Shown here: positions 1 to 8,744 of the stretch, piece by piece
Position numbering within the stretch: the stretch's first letter is position 1
Layout of the letters: each line of letters opens with the position of its first letter
From: Helicobacter anseris
Lineage (GTDB): Bacteria; Campylobacterota; Campylobacteria; Campylobacterales; Helicobacteraceae
DNA: 34,324 nucleotides
Assembly: GCA_004368235.1 (NCBI GenBank)
Contig: JXTW01000005.1
Location: forward strand, 53,616-87,939
Direction: 5' to 3'
Notes under the pieces: model-generated
Databases searched by the model: none
What the model was told of the DNA's origin: nothing
Seen by the model: the letters and a program-made list of their open reading frames with translations, nothing else
Translations under genes and position numbers: made by a program

Positions 1-84
1 GCTTTAATCAAAAATAGCAATACTGGTGATAAAGCCTATTTTTGAAATTTATTAAAACTCTCTTTAAAAAAGTAAAGATTTACT

Positions 85-99
85 TATAATTTTTATAAT
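85..99 (+). promoter_or_regulatory. Candidate -10 elements for the hydroxyacid dehydrogenase gene
   Basis: Two TATAAT hexamers lie at 85-90 and 94-99 in a T-rich stretch about 30-45 bases before the ATG at 131. Campylobacterota sigma-70 promoters rely on the -10 box and often lack a clear -35, which fits. Which of the two is used cannot be told from the sequence. Confidence 0.45.
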
Positions 100-130
100 T
101 TATTTACACAAACTATAAAAAAGGATAAAA

Positions 131-1063
131 ATGAAAATCGTTCTACTTGATGCAATGACACTTGGTGATGTAGATTTATCATCTTTCAACTTACTTGGAG
201 ATTTTCAAGCATATGCAACTACACAGCCACAAGAAGTTTTAGATAGAATCAAAAATGCACATATTGTCTTAACCAACAAAGTAGTCCTTAATCGTGATAC
301 CCTGCAACAAGCCAAAAATCTCAAACTCATTGCCATTACTGCTACTGGCACTAATATTATAGATATGGATGCAGCAAAAGAGTTAAATATCGAAGTTAAA
401 AATGTAGCTGGCTACTCTACAAAAAGCGTAGCTCAACATACTTTAACTATGGCGCTTATGCTTCTTTCCCAAATCACTTATTATGATTCTTATTGCAAAA
501 AAGGTGCTTGGGCACAAAGTAAAATATTTACCCATATTGCTGGTGGGCTAAATGGCATAGAAAACAAGTCTTGGGGTATTATTGGGCTAGGAGAAATTGG
601 AAGGGAAGTAGCAAGACTAGCAAGCGCATTTGGTGCGCAAGTCAGCTACACCTCTATTAGCGGGAATGCTCAAAATACAATCTACAAAATCAAAGATCTT
701 CAAACCCTACTAAAAGAAAGTGATATTATCTCTATTCATTCTCCACTAACACCAAAAACCCATAATCTCATCACTAAAAATGAGTTAGCCCTGCTAAAAG
801 ATAAAGCCATTTTGATTAATTCTGGACGCGGTGGAATTGTCAATGAAAATGATCTAGCCAATGAACTTAAAAAAAGAGTGCTTTATTTTGGTAGCGATGT
901 GCTAGAAATTGAACCAATGACAATAAATCACCCTTTCTTAAATCCAGAAATACAGGATAAAATCCTTCTAACTCCTCATATTGCTTGGGCTTATGGAGAA
1001 TCTAAAAGCACATTGATTAAAAAAGTCTATGAGAATATCAAAAACTTTATACAACAAGCTTAG
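131..1063 (+). CDS. D-2-hydroxyacid dehydrogenase (glycerate dehydrogenase/hydroxypyruvate reductase-like)
   Basis: This is a 310-residue NAD-dependent 2-hydroxyacid dehydrogenase, expected to interconvert 2-oxoacids and D-2-hydroxyacids in the cytoplasm. The Rossmann nucleotide motif GLGEIG is at 152-157. The catalytic set is visible: Arg233 in NSGRGG, Glu261 in LEIEP and His283 in TPHIAWA. The TPHIAWA form is typical of the glycerate dehydrogenase/hydroxypyruvate reductase branch rather than of SerA. There is no C-terminal ACT domain, so this is not a full SerA-type phosphoglycerate dehydrogenase. The ATG follows an AAGGA ribosome site at good spacing and two possible -10 boxes. It is the first gene in the window, and the convergent YaaA gene ends 20 bases beyond it. 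The substrate cannot be decided from sequence alone. Confidence 0.88.
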   Translation: MKIVLLDAMTLGDVDLSSFNLLGDFQAYATTQPQEVLDRIKNAHIVLTNKVVLNRDTLQQAKNLKLIAITATGTNIIDMDAAKELNIEVKNVAGYSTKSVAQHTLTMALMLLSQITYYDSYCKKGAWAQSKIFTHIAGGLNGIENKSWGIIGLGEIGREVARLASAFGAQVSYTSISGNAQNTIYKIKDLQTLLKESDIISIHSPLTPKTHNLITKNELALLKDKAILINSGRGGIVNENDLANELKKRVLYFGSDVLEIEPMTINHPFLNPEIQDKILLTPHIAWAYGESKSTLIKKVYENIKNFIQQA

Positions 1064-1083
1064 TCAACCAAAAAGTGAGGGGG

Positions 1084-1839
1084 CTAATTTAGGATCTCAT
1101 AATATAACTCTATAATCTCTGAAGCATTTTTTGATTTTTTTATAGATCTATCTATACACTTTAAATCTTTAATAGCCATACCCTCTATCAAGTCCAAATC
1201 ATCAATTTGGGCTTTTGCAATACTCCTTAACATAACTCCACGATAATATTTAGCAAAATGACTAAGTTTTTTACCATTTTTTAAAAATACTGGTCGTAAA
1301 ACCCTACCTCTACTCTCATAGCTTTTTATATAGATCTCGGCACGCAAATCCAATATATCCTCTTGTCCAAACTCTTCATCAAGCGCTTCTTTAAGCTTGC
1401 TATATAAAAGGGAAATGCCTAAATTTTTATTTTTATAATTCTGATTAAATTTATAAAATGGCAGCACACTGCGCGCACTAACTGCACCAAAAAGATTACT
1501 AAAAATATAAACCCTTTGATATAAAAACTCTTGGGCACTCAACTCTAAATGATCAAAACTTAACACATCATAGGCTACTCCATTATAAAGCCTGATTGCT
1601 TGCATACACTCTGAATCTAAAATCTTTGTGCATAACTCAAGAATATCTAAATCTATCTTCTTGCTACCAAAAAGTTTACAAATCTCAAAATCATCACCTT
1701 GTTTCAAAAACTCTAAATAAGATTTCAAAAATTCTTGAATAATCCTATAGCCTATGAGCGATTCTAATTGTAGCTTTTGATCTGCATTCTGAATATGAGG
1801 TTTGTGCTTCCCCTCACTTGGACTAAAAAAGATTTTCAT
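1084..1839 (-). CDS. yaaA: Peroxide stress protein YaaA (DUF328/UPF0246 family)
   Basis: The 251-residue protein opens with MKIFFSPSEGK, the N-terminal signature of YaaA/UPF0246. In E. coli YaaA binds DNA and limits iron-driven oxidative damage during hydrogen peroxide stress. The family length is about 250-260 residues, so the gene is complete. A GTP/ATP-independent cytoplasmic role is expected, since no signal peptide or membrane segment is visible. An upstream in-frame start would add 20 residues, but I chose the ATG at 1839 because TTAGGA lies just before it and because the family begins at this methionine. It is transcribed divergently from the DUF4149 gene, and a TATAAT at 1891-1896 (minus strand) is a plausible -10 box. 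The family assignment is firm; the role in this organism is inferred. Confidence 0.85.
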   Translation of the reverse strand: MKIFFSPSEGKHKPHIQNADQKLQLESLIGYRIIQEFLKSYLEFLKQGDDFEICKLFGSKKIDLDILELCTKILDSECMQAIRLYNGVAYDVLSFDHLELSAQEFLYQRVYIFSNLFGAVSARSVLPFYKFNQNYKNKNLGISLLYSKLKEALDEEFGQEDILDLRAEIYIKSYESRGRVLRPVFLKNGKKLSHFAKYYRGVMLRSIAKAQIDDLDLIEGMAIKDLKCIDRSIKKSKNASEIIELYYEILN

Positions 1840-1886
1840 ATGTATTCCTAATTTATCGAGGCTTATTTTCTCTATGGATATTTTGG

Positions 1887-1898
1887 TATGATTATACA
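1887..1898. promoter_or_regulatory. Overlapping divergent -10 elements between yaaA and the DUF4149 gene
   Basis: On the minus strand TATAAT (1896 to 1891) lies about 50 bases before the yaaA ATG. On the plus strand TATGAT (1887-1892) or TATACA (1893-1898) lies 20-30 bases before the GTG start of the DUF4149 gene. The two promoters would overlap, so their activities could compete. This rests on motif and spacing only. Confidence 0.4.
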
Positions 1899-1919
1899 AA
1901 TTTTATATAAGGATATTGC

Positions 1920-2429
1920 GTGAAGAAATCTCTATTTATCTCAATAGCATATCTCCTCATTATCGGTGTTGGCATTGGTGCTATTATGGCTACTGGAGCT
2001 ATTAGTGCACCTGTTATTTTTAATTCAGATTCTATTATCCCAGAACTTGGTATCACAAAGTTTGATATGGGGCAAATTATGAGTGCTATTTTTTCTCGTC
2101 TCAATATCTTTTTAAATATCATTGCTATAATCATTCTAGTTTATGAACTTTTAAATTTTAATCTAAATAATAAAAAGGATTATTTTGCACTCTTTATTAA
2201 TGCCATTAATGTGATTTTAATCTTTCTTTTTACCTTTTATTATACTGGGGCTATCCTAGCTGCACAAGCACAAGGTGCTGCAGCCACAGCTACACCAGAA
2301 TTTGATTCCTTGCATCATCAAAGCGAACTAGTTTTTAAAACCTTACTTATAATGCTTAGTGTTAGTTTTGTTTGGAATGCTATCAAACTCTATCAAAGCA
2401 ATAAAACTTCAACCAAAAAGAGTAAATAA
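1920..2429 (+). CDS. DUF4149-type integral membrane protein
   Basis: This 169-residue protein has about four hydrophobic segments. One is at the N-terminus and is rich in Gly and Ala, ending in a short GAISAPVIF stretch. Two are in the middle, and one is near residues 140-160. The tail is short and lysine-rich. The arrangement fits the DUF4149 family of small inner-membrane proteins, whose function is unknown. The start is a GTG at 1920, supported by AAGGA six bases upstream. Its stop codon overlaps the argC ATG by one base (TAATG), so the two genes should be translationally coupled. That coupling does not by itself show a role in arginine synthesis. Confidence 0.7.
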   Translation: MKKSLFISIAYLLIIGVGIGAIMATGAISAPVIFNSDSIIPELGITKFDMGQIMSAIFSRLNIFLNIIAIIILVYELLNFNLNNKKDYFALFINAINVILIFLFTFYYTGAILAAQAQGAAATATPEFDSLHHQSELVFKTLLIMLSVSFVWNAIKLYQSNKTSTKKSK

Positions 2430-3484
2430 TGAAAAAAATACCTGTTGGCATTGTTGGCATTAGTGGTTATACGGGGGCTGAACTCCTTAAAATACTAAGC
2501 CTACATCCCTTATTTGAGATTGTATATATAGCCAACTCTAGCGGACAAGGAGAATTGACAAATCTACATCCCAAGCTAAAAGATGTTTATAAAATTTTAA
2601 AATCTCAAGAACCTACAATTAAAAAAGCTGATCCCATAGAAGCAAGCTCAATTTGTGAGCTACTTTTTTTAGCCCTACCTCACCAAGAAAGTATGAAATT
2701 TGCTAAACAAGCATTACAAAATCCAAAAATTAGAATTATCGATCTTTCAGCCGATTACCGCCTAGAAGCACATAATTATGCTAAAAATTATTGTCAGCAC
2801 GAGGATCTAGAAAATCTAAAATCTGCTATTTATGGTCTTACAGAATTTAATGGCAAAAAACTTAAAGATGCTCGCCTAGTAGCTAATCCCGGATGTTATC
2901 CTACTGCAAGTTTATTGGCTCTATTACCTTTTATTGAATTGGTTAACTCTAATGTCTTTATCGATGCTAAAAGCGGGGTAAGCGGTGCTGGCAAAAAACT
3001 CACTGACAATACTCACTATCCTCATATCAATGAAAATATTTTTGCCTATTCTCCACTAAAACACCGCCACCAAATAGAAATTTTTGAAAAATGTCAACAA
3101 TTCTTAGACCATCAAAATCTAAGTCCTTATAATGGGATTCACAAGCCTTGCCCACAAATTCATTTCATCCCCCATCTCACTCCCCTAACCCAGGGTATGT
3201 TAGTTAGCATCTTTGCTACACTTAAAGTTGAGCTTGATCCTATTTTGCATTTAAAAAAGTTTTATCAAGACTCTCCATTTGTCAGAATCTGCGAAACCCC
3301 AGTTGATGTACTAAGTGTACGAGGGAGTAATTTTTGTGATATCTATGCAGCTATGAGTGGAAAAGATATTTATATTTCTAGTAGTATTGATAATCTTTTG
3401 CGTGGAGCTAGTGCTCAAGCCGTAGTTAATGCCAACTTAATGTATGGATATAGTCCTTATCTTGGTATCCCTCTTTTTAGTTAA
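2429..3484 (+). CDS. argC: N-acetyl-gamma-glutamyl-phosphate reductase
   Basis: ArgC reduces N-acetyl-gamma-glutamyl phosphate to N-acetylglutamate semialdehyde with NADPH, the third step of arginine synthesis. The 351-residue protein carries the N-terminal nucleotide-binding motif GISGYTGAEL (10-19). It has the catalytic cysteine Cys156 in NPGCYPT and the later SGVSGAGKK segment typical of ArgC. The length matches the long ArgC type. The gene is sandwiched by one-base overlaps: TAATG with the upstream membrane-protein gene and again with the downstream phosphoesterase gene, so the three form a coupled unit. No other arg gene lies in the window, so the pathway is scattered, as is usual in this phylum. 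Confidence 0.95.
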   Translation: MKKIPVGIVGISGYTGAELLKILSLHPLFEIVYIANSSGQGELTNLHPKLKDVYKILKSQEPTIKKADPIEASSICELLFLALPHQESMKFAKQALQNPKIRIIDLSADYRLEAHNYAKNYCQHEDLENLKSAIYGLTEFNGKKLKDARLVANPGCYPTASLLALLPFIELVNSNVFIDAKSGVSGAGKKLTDNTHYPHINENIFAYSPLKHRHQIEIFEKCQQFLDHQNLSPYNGIHKPCPQIHFIPHLTPLTQGMLVSIFATLKVELDPILHLKKFYQDSPFVRICETPVDVLSVRGSNFCDIYAAMSGKDIYISSSIDNLLRGASAQAVVNANLMYGYSPYLGIPLFS

Positions 3485-4242
3485 TGCAAAAATTAAAACA
3501 AGTTAAAGATGGTGCACTTTTTATAGCTGATGCACACTTTCTACCTGATCAAGAAAGTGCTTTTATTTTTTTTAATAATCTAATTAGAAATCCGCCTAGC
3601 CAACTCTTTTTAATGGGTGATATTTTTCATCTCTTAATTGGTCATATCCCCTCATCGCTCAAAGCTCATAAAACTTTGCTTATGCTACTTAACACCTTAA
3701 GTGAAAAATGTGAAATTTTCTATTTTGAAGGCAATCACGACTTTAGTCTACCCCCCTCTAGTCTGCCAAAGATAAAAATTTATCCTAGAGCAGTGCAGCC
3801 AGTAGTTTTTAAGATTTTAGATTCTCAAATACTTCTAGCACATGGTGATTTATATCTTGAAAAAAGCTATGAGATATATATCCAAACTATGAATGCCTCG
3901 CCTATACTTAGTATCTTAAAATTACTTGATATTCTCACTCTTGGTAAACTTTATAATAAAATAGCCAAAAAAGTCGCTGCAAAACCTATCAGACACTTAC
4001 AAAATACAACAAACTTTGGAGATAAACGCAAAGCTCTATATGCTAAAAATCAAAAACTAGAATCTATAGCAGCTATTATTGAAGGGCATTTTCATATAAA
4101 TCTAGCCACAGATTTTAAGCTTTCTTTATCTAACTCATCTACCCTTTATCTAGCTATCCCATCCTATCATTGCGACCATAAAGGCTTGCAATGCGTATTC
4201 AAGGGTTCTTATATAGAATTTTTTACCCCATTTTTAAGATAA
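3484..4242 (+). CDS. LpxH-like metallophosphoesterase (probable UDP-2,3-diacylglucosamine diphosphatase)
   Basis: This 252-residue cytoplasmic calcineurin-like phosphoesterase shows the dinuclear metal motifs in order: DAH at 16-18, GD at 45-46, GNHD at 83-86, HGD at 120-122 and GHFH at 201-204. In lipid A synthesis LpxH splits UDP-2,3-diacylglucosamine to lipid X and UMP, and this size and motif order fit the LpxH-like group. However, the protein has GNHDF where classical LpxH has GNRDF, so it belongs to the divergent LpxH2-like type, and a different phosphomonoester or nucleotide substrate cannot be excluded. It is translationally coupled to argC. A hydrophobic helix around 139-155 may let it sit at the inner leaflet, as expected for a lipid substrate. 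Confidence 0.7.
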   Translation: MQKLKQVKDGALFIADAHFLPDQESAFIFFNNLIRNPPSQLFLMGDIFHLLIGHIPSSLKAHKTLLMLLNTLSEKCEIFYFEGNHDFSLPPSSLPKIKIYPRAVQPVVFKILDSQILLAHGDLYLEKSYEIYIQTMNASPILSILKLLDILTLGKLYNKIAKKVAAKPIRHLQNTTNFGDKRKALYAKNQKLESIAAIIEGHFHINLATDFKLSLSNSSTLYLAIPSYHCDHKGLQCVFKGSYIEFFTPFLR

Positions 4243-4282
4243 ATCATTGTAAAATACTAACAAACAAATAAAGTAGGTGAGT

Positions 4283-6535
4283 ATGGATGAGATGCAAGAA
4301 ATACTAGAAGATTTTCTAATAGAAGCTTTTGAACTAATAGAACAATTAGACTTAGATTTAATTGAATTAGAACATAATCCAAATGATATTGAACTTCTAA
4401 ATAAAATATTTCGTGTAGCCCATACCATCAAAGGATCAAGCTCGTTTTTAGGTTTTGATACCCTAACTCATCTCACCCATAATATGGAGGATGTGCTCAA
4501 CAAAGCGCGTCATAAAGAAATTATCATTACTCCTGATATTATGGATATAATTTTACGCTCAACTTCTTTGATGAAGGAATTACTAATACATATCAAAGAA
4601 TATCAAAATGATCAAAGCGATCAAGATATAGAATCTTGTGTACAAGATCTTCAAAAAATCAGTACTCAAAAAAAAGATACCAGTCTGAAAAGTAAAAAAT
4701 CTACTAAACCAACCAAGGGAAAAAACAAAAAAAATGCACAAAATGAAGACCTAGATGAAGAAATCGCTCGCCTTTTAGCATGGCGTCAAGAGCAAGATCG
4801 ACAAAAAAGAGCTGATAAAAAAGCTAAACAACAAAACCAACTCAACCAAAATATCGATTCTACAAATAAAACTATTACAATGACAAATAAAGAAAAAGCA
4901 ACTAGCGATCCAACTGTGCGTGTCGATGTCAAAAGACTAGATAATCTAATGAATCTAATTGGCGAGCTTGTGCTTGGCAAAAATCGCCTATTGCGAATCT
5001 ATAAAGCAATAGAGGAGCGTTGTGATATAGATCAGCTTTTAGAAGAATTTAATCAAGTAGTCTCCTCTATATCTATGGTTACAACAGATTTGCAACTTGC
5101 TGTCATGAAAACAAGAATGCTTCCTATAGGTAAAGTTTTTAGCAAAATCCCTAGAATGGTCAGAGAGCTATCACGTGAACTGAATAAAGAAATCGAGCTC
5201 ATTATAGAAGGTGAAGAAACTGAACTTGATAAATCTATCATAGAAGAAATAGGAGATCCTTTAGTACATATCATCCGGAATTCTTGTGATCATGGTATTG
5301 AAAATCCAGATATACGCAAAGAAAAAGGCAAAGCTCCAATAGGCACTATCAAGCTAAGTGCTTATAATGAAGGAAATCATATTGTAATAAGCATACAAGA
5401 TGATGGCAAAGGATTAGATGCTAATATGCTTAAAACAAAAGCTATAGAGAAAAATATCATTACTCAAGAAGAAGCAGATATGATGAGTGAAAAAGAAGCC
5501 TATAATCTTATATTTAAGCCTGGTTTCTCTACAGCTGCATCCATTACAAATGTATCTGGCAGGGGTGTGGGAATGGATGTTGTAAGGGCTAATATAGAGC
5601 AACTCAATGGAATTATCGAAATAGATTCTAAGCCCTCTGTTGGAATGATTTTAAAACTTAAAATCCCTCTCACTCTAGCCATTATACAAACCCTTGTAGT
5701 CGCAGCACAGGCAGAAAACTATGCTATCCCTCTATCTTCTGTGCTTGAAACTGTTCATATTTCTCATAATGATATCTACTCGATTGATGGTAAGAGTGTT
5801 TTACATTTAAGAGATGAGGTTTTAAGCTTAGTGCATCTTAGTGATATTTTTGAAGTACCAAAAACCATCAAAACTAATCAACAAGCCTATGTTGTCATCA
5901 TAGGTCTAGGCAATCAAAAAATAGGTATTATTGTTGATGAGCTTATTGGGCAAGAAGAAATTGTTATTAAATCCCTTGGCTATTATCTCAAAGGGACTGC
6001 TGGTATTGCTGGAGCGAGCGTGCGCGGTGATGGAAAAGTCATACTCATCATAGATATAGGCACGATGATTGAAATGGCAAAAGAAGTTAAAGCAAATTTT
6101 CATCAGATTCTAGATAATCAAAATACAAAAACAAAAACTAGTGATTATCAAATCCTCATTGTTGATGATAGCCAAACAGACAGAGCTCTTATTAAAAAAC
6201 TTTTAGCACCTTTAAAAATCACAATTTATGAGGCAAGCAATGGTATTGAAGCCCTAGAGATGCTAAAATCTAATGAGAATATTTTAGATGGTATTTTAAT
6301 TGATATAGAGATGCCAAAAATGGATGGATATACACTAAGCAGAGAAATTAAAAAAATACATAAATTTAAAAATATACCAATTATTGCCCTAACTTCGAAA
6401 AATACAAAAAGCGATAGGATGCGTGGTATAGAATCTGGTATTAACGAATACCTCACCAAGCCCTGCACACAAGAATATCTTATAAAAATGGTATGTCAAC
6501 ATATTCACCTACCTCAACACCTTATTCAACCCTAA
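4283..6535 (+). CDS. cheA: Chemotaxis histidine kinase CheA with fused C-terminal receiver (CheAY type)
   Basis: CheA autophosphorylates in receptor arrays and passes phosphate to response regulators that set flagellar rotation. The 750-residue protein has an N-terminal HPt domain with His47 in VAHTIKGSS. A charged linker of about 105-210 follows, rich in Lys, Gln and Asn. Next come the dimerisation helices, then the ATPase with N box (IRNSCDHG), G1 (DDGKG) and G2 (GRGVGMD), then a CheW-like regulatory domain. A receiver domain of about 622-745 carries Asp628/629, phospho-acceptor Asp674, Thr704 and Lys726. This CheA-receiver fusion is characteristic of Helicobacter and Campylobacter. I preferred the ATG at 4283 to a GTG six bases upstream because AGTAGG sits ideally for it and homologues start MD-. 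cheW follows 15 bases downstream. Confidence 0.95.
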   Translation: MDEMQEILEDFLIEAFELIEQLDLDLIELEHNPNDIELLNKIFRVAHTIKGSSSFLGFDTLTHLTHNMEDVLNKARHKEIIITPDIMDIILRSTSLMKELLIHIKEYQNDQSDQDIESCVQDLQKISTQKKDTSLKSKKSTKPTKGKNKKNAQNEDLDEEIARLLAWRQEQDRQKRADKKAKQQNQLNQNIDSTNKTITMTNKEKATSDPTVRVDVKRLDNLMNLIGELVLGKNRLLRIYKAIEERCDIDQLLEEFNQVVSSISMVTTDLQLAVMKTRMLPIGKVFSKIPRMVRELSRELNKEIELIIEGEETELDKSIIEEIGDPLVHIIRNSCDHGIENPDIRKEKGKAPIGTIKLSAYNEGNHIVISIQDDGKGLDANMLKTKAIEKNIITQEEADMMSEKEAYNLIFKPGFSTAASITNVSGRGVGMDVVRANIEQLNGIIEIDSKPSVGMILKLKIPLTLAIIQTLVVAAQAENYAIPLSSVLETVHISHNDIYSIDGKSVLHLRDEVLSLVHLSDIFEVPKTIKTNQQAYVVIIGLGNQKIGIIVDELIGQEEIVIKSLGYYLKGTAGIAGASVRGDGKVILIIDIGTMIEMAKEVKANFHQILDNQNTKTKTSDYQILIVDDSQTDRALIKKLLAPLKITIYEASNGIEALEMLKSNENILDGILIDIEMPKMDGYTLSREIKKIHKFKNIPIIALTSKNTKSDRMRGIESGINEYLTKPCTQEYLIKMVCQHIHLPQHLIQP

Positions 6536-6550
6536 AAGCAGGAGATAAGC

Positions 6551-7045
6551 ATGAATGCTGATAAACTCAAAGAAGTCTTTGCTAGCCAAAAAACTACACA
6601 AAAACAAGAGCAAAAACCACAAGAAGAATTGCAAGTTATTGGCTTTAAGTTAGGAGATGAGGAATTTGCTATCCCTATTCTTAATATCCTAGAAATTGTA
6701 AAGCCCATAGAATATACACGCATTCCACGTACACCAGATTATGTACTAGGGGTTTTTAATCTTAGAGGTAATGTATTTCCTCTTATTGATTTGCGTCTCA
6801 AATTTAAAATATCTGCTTCAAAAATAGATAAACATACTTGCTATATTATCATCAAATATGAAGATAAAATTGCTGGTTTTGTTATTGATTCTTTAAGTGA
6901 AGCAATGAGATTTAAACTATCAGAGATTAATGATATCCCAGATAATATCAATGGACAAGAAGATCTAATGCAAGGAGTAGCTAAAAAAGAAAATAGAATT
7001 ATTACCATACTAAAAGTAGAAAATCTCTTGAGAAAAACATTTTGA
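6551..7045 (+). CDS. cheW: Chemotaxis coupling protein CheW
   Basis: CheW links chemoreceptors to CheA in the signalling array. This 164-residue protein is a single CheW domain preceded by a short Gln/Lys-rich N-terminal extension (about residues 1-28). Visible family features are QVIGFKLGDEEFAIPI at the first strand, the RTPDYVLGVFNLRG core that contacts receptors and the P5 domain of CheA, and the conserved LIDLR segment. It follows cheA after a short gap with GCAGGAGAT as ribosome site, so the two are one operon. Its stop TGA overlaps the next gene's ATG (TGATG), so that gene is probably read on the same transcript, although its product has no obvious link to chemotaxis. Confidence 0.95.
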   Translation: MNADKLKEVFASQKTTQKQEQKPQEELQVIGFKLGDEEFAIPILNILEIVKPIEYTRIPRTPDYVLGVFNLRGNVFPLIDLRLKFKISASKIDKHTCYIIIKYEDKIAGFVIDSLSEAMRFKLSEINDIPDNINGQEDLMQGVAKKENRIITILKVENLLRKTF

Positions 7046-8202
7046 TGCGCTTTATTATCTTTCTTTTTATTACCTCATTGATTGCTTATCTTGCTTATAT
7101 TCAAGTGCCTGTAATACCACAATTTACCTATGAAAAAGAAACCCTAAAAAATATCAATCACCCAATCCAAACTAATAACTCTACTCCAATAAGCCAACCC
7201 CTTATCCTCCCAAAACCAGATGTAAATAATACCCACTCAAGCTCTCTAGCTCTTCTTAGCAAAAATAATCATAAAGCCGATTTTTTAGTCGCTTACTTTG
7301 GTGGCAGCAGAGAAGGGGCTAGGGATGTGCAAATTTATGGCAATATCATCAGCATAGATACTCAAAATCAAAAAATAGCTAGCTCTGATGCTTTTTCTAT
7401 CCTATCACCTCAAAAACTTTCCTTAGATTCAGGTGAACTGATCAAAAAACTTGGCAATCCTCTTTTAGTAAGACAAGCTAACTCTTTATATCTTTTTATC
7501 ACTGCTACAAGCTTTGGTGGTTGGGCAAATAGCAAGCTTTATCATTATGAAATTACTTGGGAAAAAGAGCATTTAAAACTAATATTTAAAGGCAGACTTC
7601 ATACTTCACCTTTTATCAACCTTAGTACATTAGTACGCACTAATGTACTAAATCTGCAAGATGGATACTATCTTTTACCAGCCTACCATGAGCTTGCAAA
7701 AAAATATCCTATTATTATCCTTTTTAATCATGACAAAATTAGTTATATTATGCGCCCTACACTCAAAAACACTCTTCTTCAACCCTCAATCGCTCCCATA
7801 AATGAAGACTCCTATCTACTAGCTTATCGATCATATGGGCGTGATCACACACTTTTTATGCAAACGTGTATAAAAACTAGCTGCCAGAATCTAAAAGCTA
7901 GTAATTTACAAAACGATGATAATTCTTTAAATCTCATCTCATTTGATAATCAAATCTATCTCATCCATAATGCCAAAGCCTCAAATTCAAATCGTGCCCT
8001 ACTCAAACTTTCAAAATTACAAGATAGCAATGAGATGATTTTTCAAGAAATTAGCACTCTTGCTTCTACAAATACGCCAAATGGAGAGGTAAGCTATCCA
8101 TCCAGCCTTATTTTTAATGATTTTCTTATCACCTCTTATACCATAGATAGAAAAAATATTGGCATCGTATTCTTTAGACCTTCAGCAGAGGTGCAACCAT
8201 GA
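7045..8202 (+). CDS. Membrane-anchored BNR/sialidase-fold protein
   Basis: This 385-residue protein begins with a hydrophobic segment (residues 2-20) that is a signal anchor or signal peptide, so the rest is probably periplasmic. The body resembles the BNR_2 sialidase-like beta-propeller family. It has FGGSREGARD (85-94), a GNPLLV...LYLFITATSFGGW strand pair, and an NLSTLVRTNVLNLQDGYYLLPAYHE segment split here into its recognisable parts. I see no perfect Asp-box and no FRIP motif, so true sialidase activity is unproven and it may bind or cleave another glycan. I start it at the ATG at 7045, which overlaps the cheW stop, rather than a TTG one codon earlier. It overlaps the next membrane-protein gene by ATGA, which suggests a functional pair. 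The CDS contains a perfect 13-bp hairpin at 7622-7651. Confidence 0.65.
   Translation: MRFIIFLFITSLIAYLAYIQVPVIPQFTYEKETLKNINHPIQTNNSTPISQPLILPKPDVNNTHSSSLALLSKNNHKADFLVAYFGGSREGARDVQIYGNIISIDTQNQKIASSDAFSILSPQKLSLDSGELIKKLGNPLLVRQANSLYLFITATSFGGWANSKLYHYEITWEKEHLKLIFKGRLHTSPFINLSTLVRTNVLNLQDGYYLLPAYHELAKKYPIIILFNHDKISYIMRPTLKNTLLQPSIAPINEDSYLLAYRSYGRDHTLFMQTCIKTSCQNLKASNLQNDDNSLNLISFDNQIYLIHNAKASNSNRALLKLSKLQDSNEMIFQEISTLASTNTPNGEVSYPSSLIFNDFLITSYTIDRKNIGIVFFRPSAEVQP
7622..7651. repeat. Perfect 13-bp inverted repeat inside the sialidase-fold gene
   Basis: TTAGTACATTAGT at 7622-7634 is followed by the loop ACGC (7635-7638) and then its exact complement at 7639-7651. The hairpin lies wholly inside the coding frame and codes for STLVRTNVLN. 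No T-run follows, so it is not a standard terminator. Confidence 0.85.
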
Positions 8203-8744
8203 TGCATTTCCTTATTACTATACCACTATTAGCTTTTTTATGCCTATTTTTACCTTATAAATACAAAAAAACTATAATGATCATTTTTGCTATTTTATGC
8301 AATATACCTTTTTTTAATCACCTTAGTCTATGCGATATTATTTTTAGCTTTAGTTCTGATTTCAGTCTTTTTAGCCTCATTATCTTTACTCTTTTTATTA
8401 TGCAAAATCTTAGCAAAAGGAAAATTTCTTTTATCAATACTAAAGGAATCTTATTTTATCTTATCTGTAGTCTTTGTATCTTTTTGAGCTTCTTGGGTCT
8501 TATTCCTATTGAACTATATTATCTTGATGCGCGTTATAGCATAATGATTGCTTTTAGCATCATTATACTAATGTATTTTTTGGATTTTATACTAGCTAGC
8601 ATCCTTGCACTAAGCTTACTTGGCTATGGACTTTCACTTTTTAATTATTCTAATGTATTAGATTATCTTTTTGATGCACCTAGCTTAGTTATTTTTACTA
8701 TTTTATTAATCAAAGCAAAAATAAATGGCAAAAATAATCATTGA
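8199..8744 (+). CDS. Small polytopic membrane protein of unknown function
   Basis: I do not recognise a family. The 181-residue protein is very hydrophobic, with about six predicted membrane segments. They lie near residues 3-18, 24-40, 48-70, 82-106, 110-150 (two segments) and 155-172. Short basic loops such as PYKYKK and SKRKIS suggest inside-facing turns. Its ATG overlaps the stop of the sialidase-fold gene (ATGA), and its last 20 bases overlap the start of mnmH, so all three are likely co-translated. The tight coupling suggests it works with the sialidase-fold protein at the inner membrane, for example as an anchor or transporter, but this is inference. An ATG at 8202 is an equally possible start. 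Confidence 0.6.
   Translation: MMHFLITIPLLAFLCLFLPYKYKKTIMIIFAILCNIPFFNHLSLCDIIFSFSSDFSLFSLIIFTLFIMQNLSKRKISFINTKGILFYLICSLCIFLSFLGLIPIELYYLDARYSIMIAFSIIILMYFLDFILASILALSLLGYGLSLFNYSNVLDYLFDAPSLVIFTILLIKAKINGKNNH

Noticed and set aside
7045-8202. Naming the BNR-fold gene as a true sialidase (nanH)
   Set aside because: No FRIP motif and no clear Asp-boxes were found, so only the fold-level call is supportable.
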